Origin: Carpediemonas membranifera
Taxonomy: Eukaryota > Fornicata
Reading direction: 5' to 3'
Assembly (NCBI GenBank): GCA_019828565.1
Contig: JAHDYR010000005.1
Span: forward strand, 1,054,001-1,118,000
DNA: 64,000 bases
Part shown: in pieces, positions 27,286 to 37,700 of the stretch
Layout of the letters: every line of letters starts with the position of its first letter
Position numbering within the stretch: the first letter of the stretch is position 1
Notes under the pieces: model-generated
The model's input: only the letters and a program-made list of their open reading frames with translations
Database searches by the model: none
What the model was told of the DNA's origin: nothing
Position numbers and translations under genes: made by a program

Positions 27286-27848
27286 GAAAAAAGCTTGGCA
27301 AATGCATCGACGCGAAAATCGGTCAGCATGGCCCTGCGCAGGTACTGTCCCCGCACGGACCTCCCTGTTTTCTCATTTTTCCCTGATCGTTTGTTTTGGG
27401 GCTCGCGGCGAAATGGCGCGGTTCTAAAAATGCATCGCCATTTTCATGCCACACCGTCCCTGGATTTTTGGCCGTTGTTACGCCATTCGTAGTGTGTTCG
27501 CGGCCTCTATCTGGGCCCCCTGCTGTTGTTCGCCGGTGATCCTTCCTTCCCTCTGAGCTGGCGAAAATTCCATTCCATCGATGCTCCGACATCCTTCCCT
27601 GCGCTCTCCGTCTCTTTCCCTGTAAATCTAAGCTCCATATTGTTCGTTCTCTAGTCCCTGTGGCTATGGAGCTCCCACTCATAACCGGCGGTGCACCCTG
27701 AATGTAACCTTCTGGTTCGTTGGACAGGGGCCATAGTCGCTCCTTTTGAGCTCGATGGGGCACTGTTCTATCTATTCTAGTACAGGCCTGTTGGTCTTCA
27801 TCCACCCCTGTTGTAAGTGAGAACACTTAGCTGAAAACATTGGTGGAC

Positions 27849-28368
27849 TGATAATCATCTGGACCGTCGGTAAGAGTCCGCACCACTGGTCTTTGTAGGC
27901 TATTGCCAGGACAAGCCACCGTAGGTGTCTTCCAATCTCCGCATTCCTTCTCTCCACGAGACCATTGCTCTGTGGATGAAACGGGATGGTGAAGTGGTGT
28001 GCGACTTTCAATGACGTTGTGAGTTGTTCAACTATCGAGTTCGCGTACTCCGGGCCGCCGTCGGACAGAATCTCCGCCGGTATCCCGTGTCGCGTGAAAA
28101 CGTGGTCCCATAGGGCCCTGGCGGAGGTCTCGGCGTCGATCGATGCGACTGCGACGAGCTCGGTGTATCTTGTAAACATGTCTACAGCCACAATGATGTA
28201 GCGAGCGCCCAGCGAATCCGTTGGGAGAGGGCCAATTGTGTCGACTGCCACTGTCTCCCATGGTCTGGTGCGTCTTGTCTGGCCCTTTTGGGCGATAAAG
28301 TAGTCCTTGATGCGAGTCTTCAGACAAATGGGGCACGTCTTGATGTGCTTTTTGACGTCCAAGAGCAT
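27849..28368 (-). pseudogene. T1 integrase, truncated
   Basis: Zinc-binding C-x2-C (CPICLKTR), catalytic D of AVDTIGPL, D of SDGGPEY and E of NGLVERRN are present, so the DDE core is complete. The frame then leaves T1 at 27849 and runs into unrelated sequence. C-terminal and chromodomain parts are missing. Confidence 0.8.
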
Positions 28369-28589
28369 CCCCGGCCAAAAATGCAGACGTGGCGAGTGCT
28401 TGGAACGTTGAATTTGCTCCCGTATGAAATTGGTGAGCGGTCCGAAGGGCCTTGTCGCGTGTCTCTCCCTTGGGGATAATCGGCACTCCGTCCTTGAAGT
28501 AGATCGAGTTTTCGATGGATACTCCCTCTAGTTTCTCCCAGCCGACTCGAGTTGACTCAGGTGCCATGGCCTGGGCAGCCTGGATCAAC

Positions 28590-30212
28590 TCAAGGGTCAG
28601 CCCTGGGCCGGCGTCCTCCGCCTCTAGCAGGTTCAGCTGCGGCCCGAGGTCCCCCTCGGGGAAGGATACGCGACAGCATGTCTGCCATCTTGTTTGTCTC
28701 TCCAGCAATATGCTCGATCGTAATGTTGTAGTCCGACAAGACAGACGTCCACCTGAGGAGTTTCTTGGAAAGCTCCTTCCTCTGCATGAGATATACCAGA
28801 TTCTGGTGGTCGGTGCGGATCTGTATGTTGTCCTTGAGGCGGAAAAGTTGAGCCATGTCAGGTCTCGTGAGACAAAAGATGATAGCATGAAGCTCTTGTT
28901 CGTAGGTCGGCCACCTAGTCTGGGTTGGCGTATGACACTTTGCGAAGAGCGAGACGATCTCTCGGTTGCCGGAGTCGTCTTCTTGGAACAGAATGCCCCC
29001 TAGTCCGTCGTTCGACGCGTCCGTCTCGAGGGTCCACTTCTTTGAGAAGTCGGGGAAATGGAGGACTGTGTCTGAGCTGAGTCTCTCCTTGAACGTTGTA
29101 AACGCCTCTTCTTGTTTGGGGTTCCAAGTTATGTTCTTTGAGTTCTCCTGTGCCGTTAGCATCTCGTTGAGAGGTTTGAGGATTCGTGATGAGTCCGGGA
29201 CGAACTGGGCGACATAGTTGAATGATCCCAGTGTCCTCTGAAGCTCCTTTGCGGTGGACGGGAGCGGTATGGCGTTTACCGCCTCTACCTTCTCTGGGGC
29301 AAGTTGTTTCCCCTTCTCCGAGACAATATACCCGACGGCCTCGACGTGGGCTGAGCCTATCGTGCACTTCGGGCCTTTAAGGCGCAGTGAATAATGTCTA
29401 CAGATCCTGAAGACGGTTTTGATCAGGGTGAGAAACTGGGCCTCGGTCTTGGCGTAAATCAAGATGTCGTCAAGATAGATGTCCACCCCTTTGTGGAGGA
29501 CCTCGGCGAACGCCTTCTGCATGGCGCGTTGGAATCTCGCCGGGGCGTTCATCAGGCCGAATGGACATCTGGTGAACTCGCAGTATGCGTCTGGAGTGAC
29601 AAAAGTGGTTTTGGGGATATCTTCCTCGTGCATCCGCATCTGGTAGTAGCCTTGTCTGAGGTCTAGGCCTGCAAAGTATTTGCAGCCTGATGCTCGGTCT
29701 ACAAACTCGCGCGTGTTAGGCAGGGGGAAGGTATCCCTCACTGTCTTGGAGTTTAACTCCTTGTAGTCAATGCAAAGACGGATCTTGGTCGATCCTTTGT
29801 GGCCCTGCCTGACTACTACGATCGGCGAGCTGTACGGCCCAGTCGAGTCCTGGATTATCCCGTCTCGCCTGAGTTGTTCTAGCTCTGTCGACACCAGGCC
29901 TTGGGTCACTGGGTCGAGTCTGCGAGCGCGGCATTGTACAATTGCCCGCTCGTCTATCAGTTCAATCGACATGGGTTCCAGTCGAGACCCTTCCTTGGGT
30001 AGTTCTTCCTCGAAGATATCGTCAAATGAGTTGATAATCTCGAGAATCTCGGGTCGGATCTTCGACTCCGGGACGTGGACACCACAGTAGTCGTCGGTTA
30101 TCGCCATGTTTGCGTCCTCCGTGAGATATTCATGGTAGAACGGCAGCCAGTCCTCGTCCTCCCTCAATTGAGGAGAGCTTGTGCAGGTTAAGGTTGAGTG
30201 TGCCATCGCCAA
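28590..30212 (-). CDS. T1 reverse transcriptase - RNase H
   Basis: 540 codons. RT motifs LCIDYKELNSKT, LDLRQGYYQM, FGLMNAPARFQ and the catalytic YLDD (DIYLDDIL), followed by RNase H with TDASNDGLGG and the ADMLSR end. It overlaps the gag-protease frame by 83 bp (-1/+1 relation). The link to integrase needs two further frame changes; both are identical in T1', so they predate the copies or are programmed. Confidence 0.85.
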   Translation of the reverse strand: MAMAHSTLTCTSSPQLREDEDWLPFYHEYLTEDANMAITDDYCGVHVPESKIRPEILEIINSFDDIFEEELPKEGSRLEPMSIELIDERAIVQCRARRLDPVTQGLVSTELEQLRRDGIIQDSTGPYSSPIVVVRQGHKGSTKIRLCIDYKELNSKTVRDTFPLPNTREFVDRASGCKYFAGLDLRQGYYQMRMHEEDIPKTTFVTPDAYCEFTRCPFGLMNAPARFQRAMQKAFAEVLHKGVDIYLDDILIYAKTEAQFLTLIKTVFRICRHYSLRLKGPKCTIGSAHVEAVGYIVSEKGKQLAPEKVEAVNAIPLPSTAKELQRTLGSFNYVAQFVPDSSRILKPLNEMLTAQENSKNITWNPKQEEAFTTFKERLSSDTVLHFPDFSKKWTLETDASNDGLGGILFQEDDSGNREIVSLFAKCHTPTQTRWPTYEQELHAIIFCLTRPDMAQLFRLKDNIQIRTDHQNLVYLMQRKELSKKLLRWTSVLSDYNITIEHIAGETNKMADMLSRILPRGGPRAAAEPARGGGRRPRADP

Positions 30213-31353
30213 TGAGTGCGAGTGACCTCAGCAAGTCACACCCGATGAGAGCCTTGAAGAACTCACCGGGGAGTACGTAGTACTTCCATGTAACCTCCAA
30301 CGGTGTGACACCTAGTGCTGGGAATGCTGCCTTAAATGTGACTGCTTGATCTGTCACGAGGGAGCGTCCGTCTCCTAGCGTGACCTTGATCTTTTCCTCG
30401 AGAGAGGTCTGCACTGTGTCCTTGGGTAGGGTACGTAGTGCCTTCGAACTAATGAAGCTTCGGCTTGCACCAGTGTCTACAACGAACGAGTAAGTTTTGC
30501 CTTTTACAGTAGCGGGGGTCGTCAGTGGACCCTTCCCGCCCTTCTCGTTAGTCGACGCGCTGTCGGCGTTGTTGTTCTCGCTGTAGCGGGGGTGCTTATC
30601 GCATCTGAAGTCCATGTGGGGACCGCCACAGAAACGACAGGGGCGCGACGGCTTCTTGGGTCCGTCGGCCGGCGGGCGCTTGGCCGCGTCCGGGCGGTAC
30701 TGGGCCTTCCTGGCCTGGGCCGGGGCCTTGGGTCCGCCGGCCGGGGTTTGCGAGAGGGGTTGATCATGGTCATACGCCCTAGCAGCCCTAAGAGCCACCG
30801 CTACGGTGTCCTCGAAGGTCTTGACGTTGTGGAGAGCAAGCAAGGTCTGTGCCTTCTTGCGGAATGCTGTCGGGTTCAGGGACTCCCTGAAGAGCCGTGC
30901 AGCCAGCTTATCAAAGCTTGCGAGCAGTTCGTCGGCATTGGGGTTGTCGTCGATGGGGTCCAAGAACCCTTCTGGGTCTGGCGTCTTGGAGTAGAGCTCG
31001 ATGCGCTTGCGGAATGCTGCCGCTTGTAGTCTCGTGCCAGCTTCGAAGTTGCGTGCGGTGCTCGGCACCATGGGGAAACGAAGGTCTTGGAGCTCTTCGA
31101 CGAGTGCTAGGATGGAGTGGGGAAGGAGCCGCTGGCGACACCATTCGGTGAAGTTCTTGAGAGTGTAGTTCTTGTCGGATGTGTCTATGCCTTCGGCCTT
31201 GAGTTCGAGGGCAAATGACTCCTCAATGAGGACGGACAGTGGGATGCTTGGGTTTTGTATAGTAAAAATCGTTGCTCGGCGCTCAAACTCCTCAAGAGTC
31301 TCTAGTGTTAGATTTGAAGGAGAAAGCTCAGGAATTTGAACAGTTAACGACAT
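30130..31353 (-). CDS. T1 gag - protease
   Basis: About 407 aa from ATG 31353. Capsid-like helical N-terminus, a Pro/Ala/Lys-rich linker, a zinc knuckle of form C-x2-C-x3-H-x4-C (CRFCGGPHMDFRC), then a retropepsin with VDTGASRSFI and the ALIGCDLL second signature. Gag starts 21 nt downstream of the LTR, leaving almost no leader. Intact here, but broken by one extra G in T1'. Confidence 0.85.
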   Translation of the reverse strand: MSLTVQIPELSPSNLTLETLEEFERRATIFTIQNPSIPLSVLIEESFALELKAEGIDTSDKNYTLKNFTEWCRQRLLPHSILALVEELQDLRFPMVPSTARNFEAGTRLQAAAFRKRIELYSKTPDPEGFLDPIDDNPNADELLASFDKLAARLFRESLNPTAFRKKAQTLLALHNVKTFEDTVAVALRAARAYDHDQPLSQTPAGGPKAPAQARKAQYRPDAAKRPPADGPKKPSRPCRFCGGPHMDFRCDKHPRYSENNNADSASTNEKGGKGPLTTPATVKGKTYSFVVDTGASRSFISSKALRTLPKDTVQTSLEEKIKVTLGDGRSLVTDQAVTFKAAFPALGVTPLEVTWKYYVLPGEFFKALIGCDLLRSLALIGDGTLNLNLHKLSSIEGGRGLAAVLP

Positions 31354-31374
31354 CAGCACAGCTAATACTAGTAT

Positions 31375-31456
31375 TGTCGGTTGAAATCATTTACAGTAAA
31401 CCGCAGCGGGGTAAAAGTGGTCAAAACTGGACGGAGCAGTTTATAGACCGGTGACA
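31375..31456 (-). repeat. T1 5' LTR, 82 bp
   Basis: Begins TGTC and ends GACA on the element strand. Identical copies at 38913-38994 and 43192-43273. Very short for an LTR. Confidence 0.85.
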
Positions 31457-31458
31457 CT

Positions 31459-33537
31459 ACCGTCGATCGCCGGCCGAAGTCGGAGCTCATCTGCCACGGT
31501 TGTGGCCTCACAGGTCATGTACGGCCCGAGTGCCCTCACCGGGATCACCCCGGCTTCTTCGCGCATGGCATCCGTCGCCAAGCGCTCAACCTCACTGCTA
31601 AGTTGGCCGCCCACACCAACAACAGCAGCCCTCATGTGAGCCTCCATTTCTCTGACCACGTCCCTCGCACCGCCTTGCTTGATACCGGTGCCAGCCTTAA
31701 CTTCATCCCTCCAGCGCTTGCCGAGGAGATGCACCTGCGTCTCTTCGAGGCCCACGTCCCGCTCGAGACGGCCAACGGCACTATTACCGCGGAGTATACG
31801 ACCCGTCCCGTGACTATCACACTGCAGCTCGAGCGCCCAGTGGAGGTCACGGCGGAGTTCTTCGTCCTCCCTTCCGCCGGAGAGCTAATCATCGGCGTGC
31901 CCACGATACGCGCCGTGGGTTTGTTGCCCGACCTGCTCGCCCCGCGCGCCGAGGCAGAGTTCGTTGAGGCCACCCCGGTGCCCCTGCCTGACGATCGTGC
32001 ACCAGCCGAGATCGCTCATCCGCTGATCCAGGACTACCCGGACCTGTTCGCTTCTGAACTGCCTGGTGTCATCGGTGTTGAGCCTTTCCACATTGACCTA
32101 TCCGACACCGACGTCGCCCCGTTTCCACCGCGCCGTATGTCGCCCGCCCTAGCTGAGGCCGTCAAGGCAGAGGTAGATGGGCTCCTCGCCAGAGGCATTA
32201 TCCAACCCTCGACCTCGCCTTTCGCCTCCCCCGCCTTCACAGTGCCGAAGCGCGGGGGCAAGCGTCGCATGGTAATTGACTACCGGCGCCTGAACGAGAA
32301 AACGGTCCCCCTGCAGTACCCGCTAAGCAACCCGGCTGAGCTGCATCGTAGGCTCGCCGGCCATAACTACTACACGACGATTGACCTGGTCAACGGATAT
32401 CACCAGGTTCCGGTTGACCCGGCCTCCCGTCCTCTCACGGCATTCGCGACGCCCGCTGGCCTGTTTGAGTTCTGCCGTCTCCCTTTCGGTCTACGTTGTG
32501 CCCCTGCCTTTTTCCAACGTATGATGATGTCTGTGCTCAACGGACTCGTCGGTCGCATCTGTGAGGTATACCTAGACGACGTGATCATCCATGGGGACAC
32601 CCAGGAAGAGCTGGATCGCAACACGCGCGCCGTATTCGACCGCCTCCAGCAACACCAGTTCCGTCTGGGTCGTGACAAGTGCCAGTTCGCGAAGACCGAG
32701 GTAGAGTACGTGGGACACCTCATCTCGAAGAAAGGCATCCGCACATCACCGGAGCGCGTCGCTGCTATCGTCGCGATGAAGCCCCCTTCGTCGGTCGCGG
32801 CGGTGCGCTCATTCACGGGTATGACTAACTACCTGCGGGAATTTATTCCGAACTACGCATCGGTCCTGGCGCCCATCGTCGACCTCACCAAGGCAAAAGT
32901 GCCGTTCGTCTGGGGCAAAGCCCAACAGCAGGCCTTCGAGGAAGTGAAGCGCCTCATCATGCGCCGACCGATCCTCGCGTACCCCGACTACTCCCGGACG
33001 CTCATCGTGCGTACCGACGCCTCCACCGCCGGTTGCGGCGGTGTTCTCCTACAGGAGAAGGACGGTGAGGAACAAGTCATCGCCTACACCTCCCACCGTT
33101 TCACTGAGGCCGAGCAACGCTGGAGCACCATCGAACAGGAGCTCTTTGGCGTGTTCCATGCCATCATCAGCTTCGAGCATTTCATCCTAGGGCACCCCTT
33201 CGTTGTCGAGACGGACCATCGGAATTTGACCTATCTTGAGTCCACCACTACGCCTAAGCTCGTCCGCTGGCGCCTTCTCCTCTCCGAATACGACTTCACG
33301 GTCCGTCACATCGCCGGAGTCAACAACGAGGTGGCCGATTGCCTTTCCAGATGCCTGACGATTCGCTCACAGCGCGTGGCATCCCCGGTGGACATTACCG
33401 ACCAGGTACGGCAGCTTTTGGCAAGTGCCACAACGCCCGTGTTGGACACATGGGCACCCGCATCACGACGGATCGGATCGCCGCCCAGCTACCTTCGTCT
33501 GCCCGCAAGGCGATCGAGAAACACGTCAAGCCCCTAG
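31459..33537 (+). CDS. T2 gag end - protease - RT - RNase H
   Basis: Open from the T1 junction. A classic C-x2-C-x4-H-x4-C knuckle (CHGCGLTGHVRPEC) at 31492-31533, retropepsin LLDTGASLNFI, RT with DYRRLNEKT, LPFGLRCAPA and catalytic YLDDVI, then RNase H (TDASTAGCGG; EVADCLSR). No ATG at the start because the element is truncated. The frame ends in the RNase H-integrase linker, overlapping the next frame by about 200 bp. Confidence 0.85.
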   Translation, partial: TVDRRPKSELICHGCGLTGHVRPECPHRDHPGFFAHGIRRQALNLTAKLAAHTNNSSPHVSLHFSDHVPRTALLDTGASLNFIPPALAEEMHLRLFEAHVPLETANGTITAEYTTRPVTITLQLERPVEVTAEFFVLPSAGELIIGVPTIRAVGLLPDLLAPRAEAEFVEATPVPLPDDRAPAEIAHPLIQDYPDLFASELPGVIGVEPFHIDLSDTDVAPFPPRRMSPALAEAVKAEVDGLLARGIIQPSTSPFASPAFTVPKRGGKRRMVIDYRRLNEKTVPLQYPLSNPAELHRRLAGHNYYTTIDLVNGYHQVPVDPASRPLTAFATPAGLFEFCRLPFGLRCAPAFFQRMMMSVLNGLVGRICEVYLDDVIIHGDTQEELDRNTRAVFDRLQQHQFRLGRDKCQFAKTEVEYVGHLISKKGIRTSPERVAAIVAMKPPSSVAAVRSFTGMTNYLREFIPNYASVLAPIVDLTKAKVPFVWGKAQQQAFEEVKRLIMRRPILAYPDYSRTLIVRTDASTAGCGGVLLQEKDGEEQVIAYTSHRFTEAEQRWSTIEQELFGVFHAIISFEHFILGHPFVVETDHRNLTYLESTTTPKLVRWRLLLSEYDFTVRHIAGVNNEVADCLSRCLTIRSQRVASPVDITDQVRQLLASATTPVLDTWAPASRRIGSPPSYLRLPARRSRNTSSP

Positions 33538-34636
33538 TCCGTACATGCCCGGTGTGCCAGCTCACGCGACAGCGCGCCAAGGTCAGTGTAGACCTCCCTC
33601 GCCAGCCCACAATGGCACCGTACCCCATGCACACCTGGGCCGTGGACTTTATTGGCCCGTTCCCGGAAGAACACGGTTTCCGTCACATCCTAGCCGCCGT
33701 TGACTGCTTCTCCCGGTTTGTGGAGCTAGTTCCCACGCCCGATTGCACCGCGCAGTCAGCGGTCACGGCCATCATGCAACTGGTGGGCCGCTACGGATGC
33801 CCGGCACACATTCGCTCTGATCAGGGCCCCCACTTTACCGCCCACCTGTTTGCTCAGCTCTCGCGCATCCTGAACATTCAGCACGACTTCACGCTCCCGT
33901 ACCATCACCAGTATAACGGCATCATCGAGCGCCGCAACAAGGAAGTGAACCGCCACCTCCGCGCCGCCATGAACGAGCTGACCGATGATTTAGCCGACTG
34001 GGTTGCCTGTCTCCCGCTTGTACAGCGCACTCTGAACTGCACGCCGTGTGCAGCCACCGGCAACATACCCCCGGCCAACATCATGTTCGGTAACCTCACC
34101 GACACGGACCGAGTACTGCTACACAACCCGGTGGAGGGGGTGGGCGACGTCGCATTGTACTACGACAACCTGCTTGAGGCACAGAGACAGCTTGTCAAGG
34201 CCGTGCCAGTTCCTAAGCCACGTCCGGTCACCCAGACCACTTTCACTGTCGGCCAAGCTGTTGTGGTCACCAGGCCCGACAATGCCCGTGGCCCCTCTCG
34301 TCTGAGCCCCATCTATATGGGCCCCTACACCGTAGCCTCCCTCGACGGCACACTCGCCACCCTCACGAATCTTCGTACTCGTGCCGAGGAGACGTATGAT
34401 CTCCGCCGCCTCGTTCCCTTCCTCGGCGACTACACCCCCGACGACCTCACCGCCTTCGCTGCCGCCGGTGAGCAAGAATACACCGTCGAAGACATCATCG
34501 ACCACCGCTCTGGTCGTACCAAGACCCGTTTCCGTTTCCGTGTCCGCTGGGCCGGCTACGGTCCCGATGACGACACCTGGCTTCCCTATGCCATGACCTC
34601 GAAGCCCTCGACCGGTACTTGTCGAAGACCGGCATT
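33339..34636 (+). CDS. T2 integrase with chromodomain
   Basis: HHCC zinc domain (KCHNARVGH...CPVC), DDE core (AVDFIGPF, SDQGPHF, NGIIERRN), GPY/F-like region (GPYTVASLDG) and a chromodomain (EYTVEDIIDH...FRVRWAGYGPDDDTW). Near 34595 a one-base shift breaks the end of the chromodomain: the expected ending (LEALDRYL) is in another frame and stops at 34642. Chromodomain integrases steer insertion to marked chromatin. Confidence 0.8.
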
Positions 34637-34657
34637 CAGCTGTAATAGAGAGGGTAG

Positions 34658-34738
34658 TGTGGTGAGGCGCAGTTTAAGGTTTTGGTTTTTGACCATTTTC
34701 ACCACTGCGGTTTCCAGGAGTAAATCAGTTCTCATCCA
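34658..34738 (+). repeat. 81-bp LTR at the T2/T3 boundary
   Basis: TGTGGTG...CATCCA, preceded by a purine tract ending ggtag. It aligns with the T1 LTR over a block with TTTTTGACCA and CTGCGGTTT, so T1 and T2/T3 LTRs share ancestry. It is T2's 3' LTR; whether it also served as T3's 5' LTR is unclear. Confidence 0.65.
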
Positions 34739-37700
34739 TTAATTGGAAAGTTCCCGTCAAGGCCAAACCAAGCACACCTCGACCAACGCCTCAGAGCGCC
34801 TCTCGAGGGAGGAGCTCCGCGAGCGGGCGGACCTCTTGCTCACCTACACCGCGTACTTCGAGCTGACACCCGCCCAGCGGGCCAACCCAGCCGCTCGCGC
34901 GGCGGCGATCCTGGAAAGGACCACGCTCACAGGTGGAGACATCACCTCTATGCAGAAGATGTTCCTAGCTTTCGGCAAGCACTGTCGCCAGCTGAACCCC
35001 AAGTTCCCGACAGAAGAAAACGGTTACACGCCCCTCACCGAGAAGAGGCTGATATCCACGCTTTTCCGCGTGCTGACCCGCGGTTTTGACGTCACCGAAG
35101 CCGCCCTCGCCTTCGAGGATTTCGCCGACGGCGCCACCACCATCGATGACGTCCAGCACCGCATCCTGGCTTTGCCAACTAACTCCGATGGGACGATCGT
35201 CACGCCTTGGTCCTTCTGCCAGAGGACCTCCGGTCCCATGGCAGGCGCCAAGGTCCCCGCTACACCGGGCAACGGCCGCAAGACCTGCCGCGTCCACGGT
35301 CCCGGCGGCCACTCTACTGAAGAGTGCCGGCTGCTGAAGCGCCAGAGTCAGGCTAACAGAGCCACACCGGCGGGCCGCCAACCTCAAGATCCCCGCCAGG
35401 GCCAGGCCTCTCAACGCACACCACACCAAGCCTCAGCCGCCCAGCAGAACCAGTCACGCCAGCCGCAGGCAGTTGGTCACCAACGACAGGCCGCTGGACA
35501 ACCACAGCAGCCCCAGCAACCATCGACGTCGAAGGGTCCTTGGCAGTTCAGGCAGAACCCCAAGCAGGCCACACCATTCACACCGACACCCCCCAACAAG
35601 CCCCAACAAGGCAGCGTTCAGAACGTAGAGCATGCCGAGCACGCTTACTCGCCGGGCCGGCTTCTCCGGATTCCAGTGACGATAGGTGACACGCTTATCT
35701 CAGCGACGGTCGACCCTGGCTCCGTAGTGTCCACCATCTCGCTGGACCTCGCCAACGCACTCGCCCAGTTTGGCAGGAGGGGCCCCGACATGGTCCAGCT
35801 GACGGGCCCTGACGACCAAGGTCTCCAGCAACACGGCACCTTCGAGACAACGCTGGTCGCGGACCGCTTGGGCGACCGCCGAACGATCATCGATTGGCCC
35901 CTGCACGTCATCAGCGGCAGGGCCGATAAGGTCCTCATCGGCTCGGATATATTGTGGTTCTTAGGCCTCATGTCCGACGAGGGCATCATGCTTCGCCTCC
36001 GCCCGCAAGTTCACGACGGCGAGGACGAAGGCCTCCCCGACGACCAGACCGATGACTTCCACGCAGTCAACAACATCGTCAGCGACGACGCGGGCCCACT
36101 TGGCACACGCATCGCAAGCGACTTCCCGCTCAAAGCCGAGATGGCTGATGTCATCCGCCGGCACGCACCGGTATTCGGCGAGCTGCACCCTGACGGCGCC
36201 CAGATCGCCGCCGCAACGATTGACATCGTGCCAGGCGCACCCCTACCCAACCATGCCCCTCGACCGCTCACGGCATCCACCGCCGAAAGAGTGCACGAGA
36301 TTATCGACGACATGGACAGACAGGGCATCGTACGCGATTCCTACAGCCACGTGGCATCCGCAGCCGTCATCGTAGTGAAGAAGTCAAGCGAGTTACGACT
36401 TTGCGCCGACTACCGCGAGCTTAACTCGGTAACTACACCAGACAGGTTCCCCCTCGCAGATATCCGCACCTTCACCAACGACTTCATCGGTGCCAAGTAC
36501 TTCTTCGCTTGTGACCTCCGGTCAGGTTTTCATCAAATGCCAGTACGCGAAGACCACAAGTACCTCACCGCTATAACGCTGCCAGGCCGGTTCAAAGAGT
36601 ACAACTTTGCACCCTTTGGTCTTCGTAACCTACCGTCACAGTTCCAGCGGGCCATCCAGGCAATCCTTGCCCCTGTGCGCGCCGACGGTACGAAGAACTA
36701 CATCGACGACATCTTTGGTCGAGCCAAGACACCTCAGGAGCTTCTAGACCACGTCGACCGCCTACTCTGTATCGCAGAGGAACGCAACGTCCGCCTCCGC
36801 GGCGACAAGTGTGTCTTCGGGGCGACGTCTATCGAGATCCTCGGCGATATCGTCGATGGCAAGGGCCGCCGCATGAGCCCTACTCGTGTCAGATCCATGC
36901 AGGACCTCGCCGCACCTCACTCGGTCAAGGACCTACGCATGATCATCGGTATGTTCACATACCTCAGTGACTATATCCCCGACTGCCAGACACGCCTCAA
37001 GCCGCTCCAGGCCTTGGTCAGCAAGGTCCCACCCTACACCTTCAACGACTGGGACGACACGCTTCAGGCTCTGTTTGATCAGCTCAAGCAGGCCGTGACA
37101 GACGAAGAGGTCCTCGCCCATCCGGACCAGAGCAGGCCCTGGCGCCTCGAGACCGACGCCTCTCTCGAAGGCATCGGCGGTGTCTTACTGCAGCTTGACT
37201 CGGACAACACATGGCGCGTCGTGTCATTCTTCTCAAAGGTCTTCAACGACACACAGTCGCGTTGGTGCACGTACGACCAGGAGCTGTTCGCGATCATCTA
37301 CTGCCTCACTCGGCCTGACCTCTCGCCCATCTTTAGAGTCCACCAGGACCTGACGATCTGGACGGACCACCGCAACTTGGTCTACCTGCACTCCAAGGCT
37401 GGCCAGGAAAACCGTAAGCACCTCCGCTGGCTGCTTATGATCCAAGAGTTCGAGTTCGTCATCAGACACATCGCAGGCGCGCAGAACACACTGGCCGACG
37501 CACTCAGTCGATACAACCCGCAGGCCACAGTCACGCAGGTCAACAACGTCTCAGAGGCCGAGCTCGACGAAGACGCCAAGCGCAAGATCGTGCAAGAAGC
37601 TCACCGATACCACGAGGGCGAGCAGGCCACCATCAGGAACGTCCGCCAGCTTGGGCACGATTGGCCAGGCCTCCACTCCGACGTGCACGCAGTCGTGTCA

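Larger units (their letters stand above)
22958..27848 (-). mobile_element. LINE-like element, truncated at its 3' end
   Basis: Reading right to left: a ~560-bp leader (27286-27848), three overlapping frames (27285-24067), a ~540-bp spacer and an endonuclease frame cut at 22959. The reverse transcriptase is missing. LINEs usually lose their 5' end, so loss of the 3' end points to a later rearrangement at the cluster boundary. Coding strand is rich in CAG(A/G)GA hexamers. Right end abuts truncated Ty3 element T1. Confidence 0.6.
27849..31456 (-). mobile_element. Ty3/gypsy element T1, 3'-truncated
   Basis: Matches T1' (39666-43273) almost base for base, with a constant offset except one 1-bp indel. 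It keeps the 5' LTR (31375-31456), gag, protease, RT, RNase H and most of integrase, but lacks the integrase end, chromodomain and 3' LTR. It is inserted antisense beside the gag zinc knuckle of T2. Left junction is with the leader of the LINE-like element. Confidence 0.85.
31457..34741 (+). mobile_element. Ty3/gypsy chromovirus T2, 5'-truncated
   Basis: Starts in gag just before the zinc knuckle, next to the T1 LTR, and continues through protease, RT, RNase H, integrase and chromodomain to a purine tract (agagagggtag) and an 81-bp LTR at 34658-34738. The 5' LTR and most of gag are absent. Confidence 0.8.

Noticed and set aside
31457-31470. T1 target duplication at its right flank
   Set aside because: ctacc follows the LTR, but the left end of T1 is lost, so a duplication cannot be tested. 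The same letters also arise from the family's purine tract.
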